Shown piece by piece: positions 4,596 through 5,515 of a stretch of 5,515 nucleotides of DNA (position 1 is its first letter; each line of letters begins with the position of its first letter). Source of the stretch: JANNSW01 sp031431235 (GTDB lineage: Bacteria > Pseudomonadota > Alphaproteobacteria > Rhizobiales > Hyphomicrobiaceae). The DNA is taken from positions 1 through 5,515 of the forward strand of contig JANPDA010000003.1 in NCBI GenBank assembly GCA_031431235.1. The letters are read 5' to 3'. Position numbers and translations under genes: made by a program. The notes beneath the pieces are model-generated. The model was not told where the DNA came from. It worked only from the letters and a program-made list of their open reading frames with translations, and did no database searches.

Positions 4596-5515
4596 TCATT
4601 GCGTTGCCTGCCAAGCCGCCGCGGCGTCGATGCCGGGATGGATGGCGACGGCACGCAGCCAGGGCTCGCCGGCAATGCGCGTGAGCGAGACCTGAACGCC
4701 GCGACTGGCCATACGGGCGCGCATGGCGACAGGCTCCTCCGAACGCGGCCGCCAGGCGATCACACCAGTCGCGGGCTCGCCCCAGAGCTCGAGCTGCGGG
4801 TCGGCAACGACAAGGGAAGCGAATTCCGCGGCAATCTCCATGCAACGATCGATCCGGCGCTCGATGCCGTCGCGCCCGAACGCCATGAGGGTGGCGGCAA
4901 GCGTCAGAGCCCGCGCGGCGCTCGAGCCGAGCACGCCGACATTGGGCTGGGCGAGATAGGAGCCGCCGAACGAGATCGCGGACCGCGCGCGCTCCCAGTC
5001 GCGGAACAGCACAAGGGCCGAATCCTTCGGCTGCCACAGCCATTTGTGGGCCGACACCGCGACGGAATCCGCCCCCTCAATGCCGGCGAGGCGCCAGGCA
5101 TGGCGGGCCGAGAGCCGCAATGGTCCGGCCCAGGCCGCGTCCACGTGCACCCAGGCGGCGCCCAAGATCGGGTCGAGCGCATCAACCGAGCCGACGCTGG
5201 TCGTGCCGGCCGTCAGCACGACGGCGGCGCGGGACACGTCGCCGAGCAGCTCGCGGCGGATCCGGCCGTCCTTGTCGCTCGCAACCTGGCGCAGCCGCAG
5301 GCCCAGCAGGTGGGCTGCTTTCTCGATGCTCAGGTGGGCGAGATTGGACGCCACCACCTCGGTCACGCCAGCGAGGTCGCGTGCCGCCCACAGCGCGGTT
5401 AGATTGGCGATGGTCGAGCCGGGCACGAGTTGGCCGCCGGTCATGCCAAAGAAGGGTGAGAGGGCGTCGATCACCGCATGCTCCAAGCGGCGACCGGCCT
5501 CGCCGGTCTCGGGGT
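4596..5515 (-). CDS. PLP-dependent group II amino-acid decarboxylase, C-terminal part
   Basis: The frame is open to the window edge, so the start lies beyond 5515; about 306 residues are visible and the stop is TGA at 4596-4598. Numbering from the codon at 5511-5513, the GGQLVPGSTIANLTALWAARD block (26-46) is the phosphate/substrate region, H60 in ASNLAHLSIEKAAHLLG should stack on the PLP ring, D125 in VHVDAAWAG should bind the pyridine nitrogen, and K157 in SAHKWLW is the Schiff-base lysine. The order matches pyridoxal-dependent decarboxylases of the glutamate/aromatic/diaminobutyrate group, which release CO2 from an amino acid to give an amine. Which amino acid is used cannot be told. Group members are usually 450-500 residues, so about a third is missing. 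A TTG at 5484-5486 could be mistaken for the start, but coding clearly continues upstream of it (PETGEAGRRLEHAV). Only 32 bases separate it from the convergent CoA-transferase stop, with no obvious terminator between. Confidence 0.9.
   Translation of the reverse strand, partial: PETGEAGRRLEHAVIDALSPFFGMTGGQLVPGSTIANLTALWAARDLAGVTEVVASNLAHLSIEKAAHLLGLRLRQVASDKDGRIRRELLGDVSRAAVVLTAGTTSVGSVDALDPILGAAWVHVDAAWAGPLRLSARHAWRLAGIEGADSVAVSAHKWLWQPKDSALVLFRDWERARSAISFGGSYLAQPNVGVLGSSAARALTLAATLMAFGRDGIERRIDRCMEIAAEFASLVVADPQLELWGEPATGVIAWRPRSEEPVAMRARMASRGVQVSLTRIAGEPWLRAVAIHPGIDAAAAWQATQ

Noticed and set aside
3331..5043. A 570-codon open frame on the minus strand, opposite the CoA-transferase gene and overlapping the decarboxylase
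   Set aside because: It is out of frame with the decarboxylase and antisense to a clearly conserved enzyme. Its product is Arg/Ala/His-rich with no recognisable domain. Long antisense frames are expected opposite genes in GC-rich DNA.

Overview
The window is a GC-rich stretch of bacterial chromosome that reads as housekeeping DNA from an alphaproteobacterium. The evidence is the set of proteins: a CarD/CdnL-type RNA polymerase regulator, a seven-iron FdxA ferredoxin, an alphaproteobacterial-style ribosomal protein L28, and ETF:ubiquinone oxidoreductase. Hyphomicrobiales or Rhodospirillales-like lineages fit best; the genus cannot be fixed from sequence alone. No transposase, phage gene, tRNA, rRNA or CRISPR array is visible.

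Layout. Bases 1-122 are the last 39 codons of ETF:ubiquinone oxidoreductase (+), followed by a GC-rich terminator-like hairpin at 176-197. A 779-base stretch without a convincing gene follows (123-901). It holds a candidate sigma-70-type promoter overlapped by a near-match to the alphaproteobacterial LexA box. Then comes carD (902-1492, +). carD converges on fdxA (1562-1900, -) across a 69-base gap that contains a tandem heptad repeat folding into a long hairpin, probably a terminator. Upstream of fdxA is a 229-base gap with a GC-rich hairpin. Next is a likely two-gene minus-strand unit, rpmB (2668-2973) followed by a GNAT acetyltransferase (2130-2633). A 342-base divergent intergenic region carries a good rpmB promoter, a structured rpmB leader and a second hairpin. 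The class III CoA-transferase gene (3316-4563, +) follows, then, convergent to it, the 3' part of a PLP-dependent group II decarboxylase (4596-5515, -) that runs off the window.

How the genes work together. carD and rpmB are central gene-expression functions (transcription initiation, ribosome assembly). fdxA and ETF-QO are electron carriers. The CoA-transferase and the decarboxylase are peripheral carboxylic-acid and amino-acid metabolism. ETF-QO serves acyl-CoA dehydrogenases, so a functional link to an acyl-CoA-forming transferase is conceivable, but it is not shown by operon structure. I see no credible new multi-gene system. The items most worth a second look are the unusually long, structured carD upstream region with its SOS-like site, the carD/fdxA repeat hairpin, the rpmB leader, and the gene order around fdxA.
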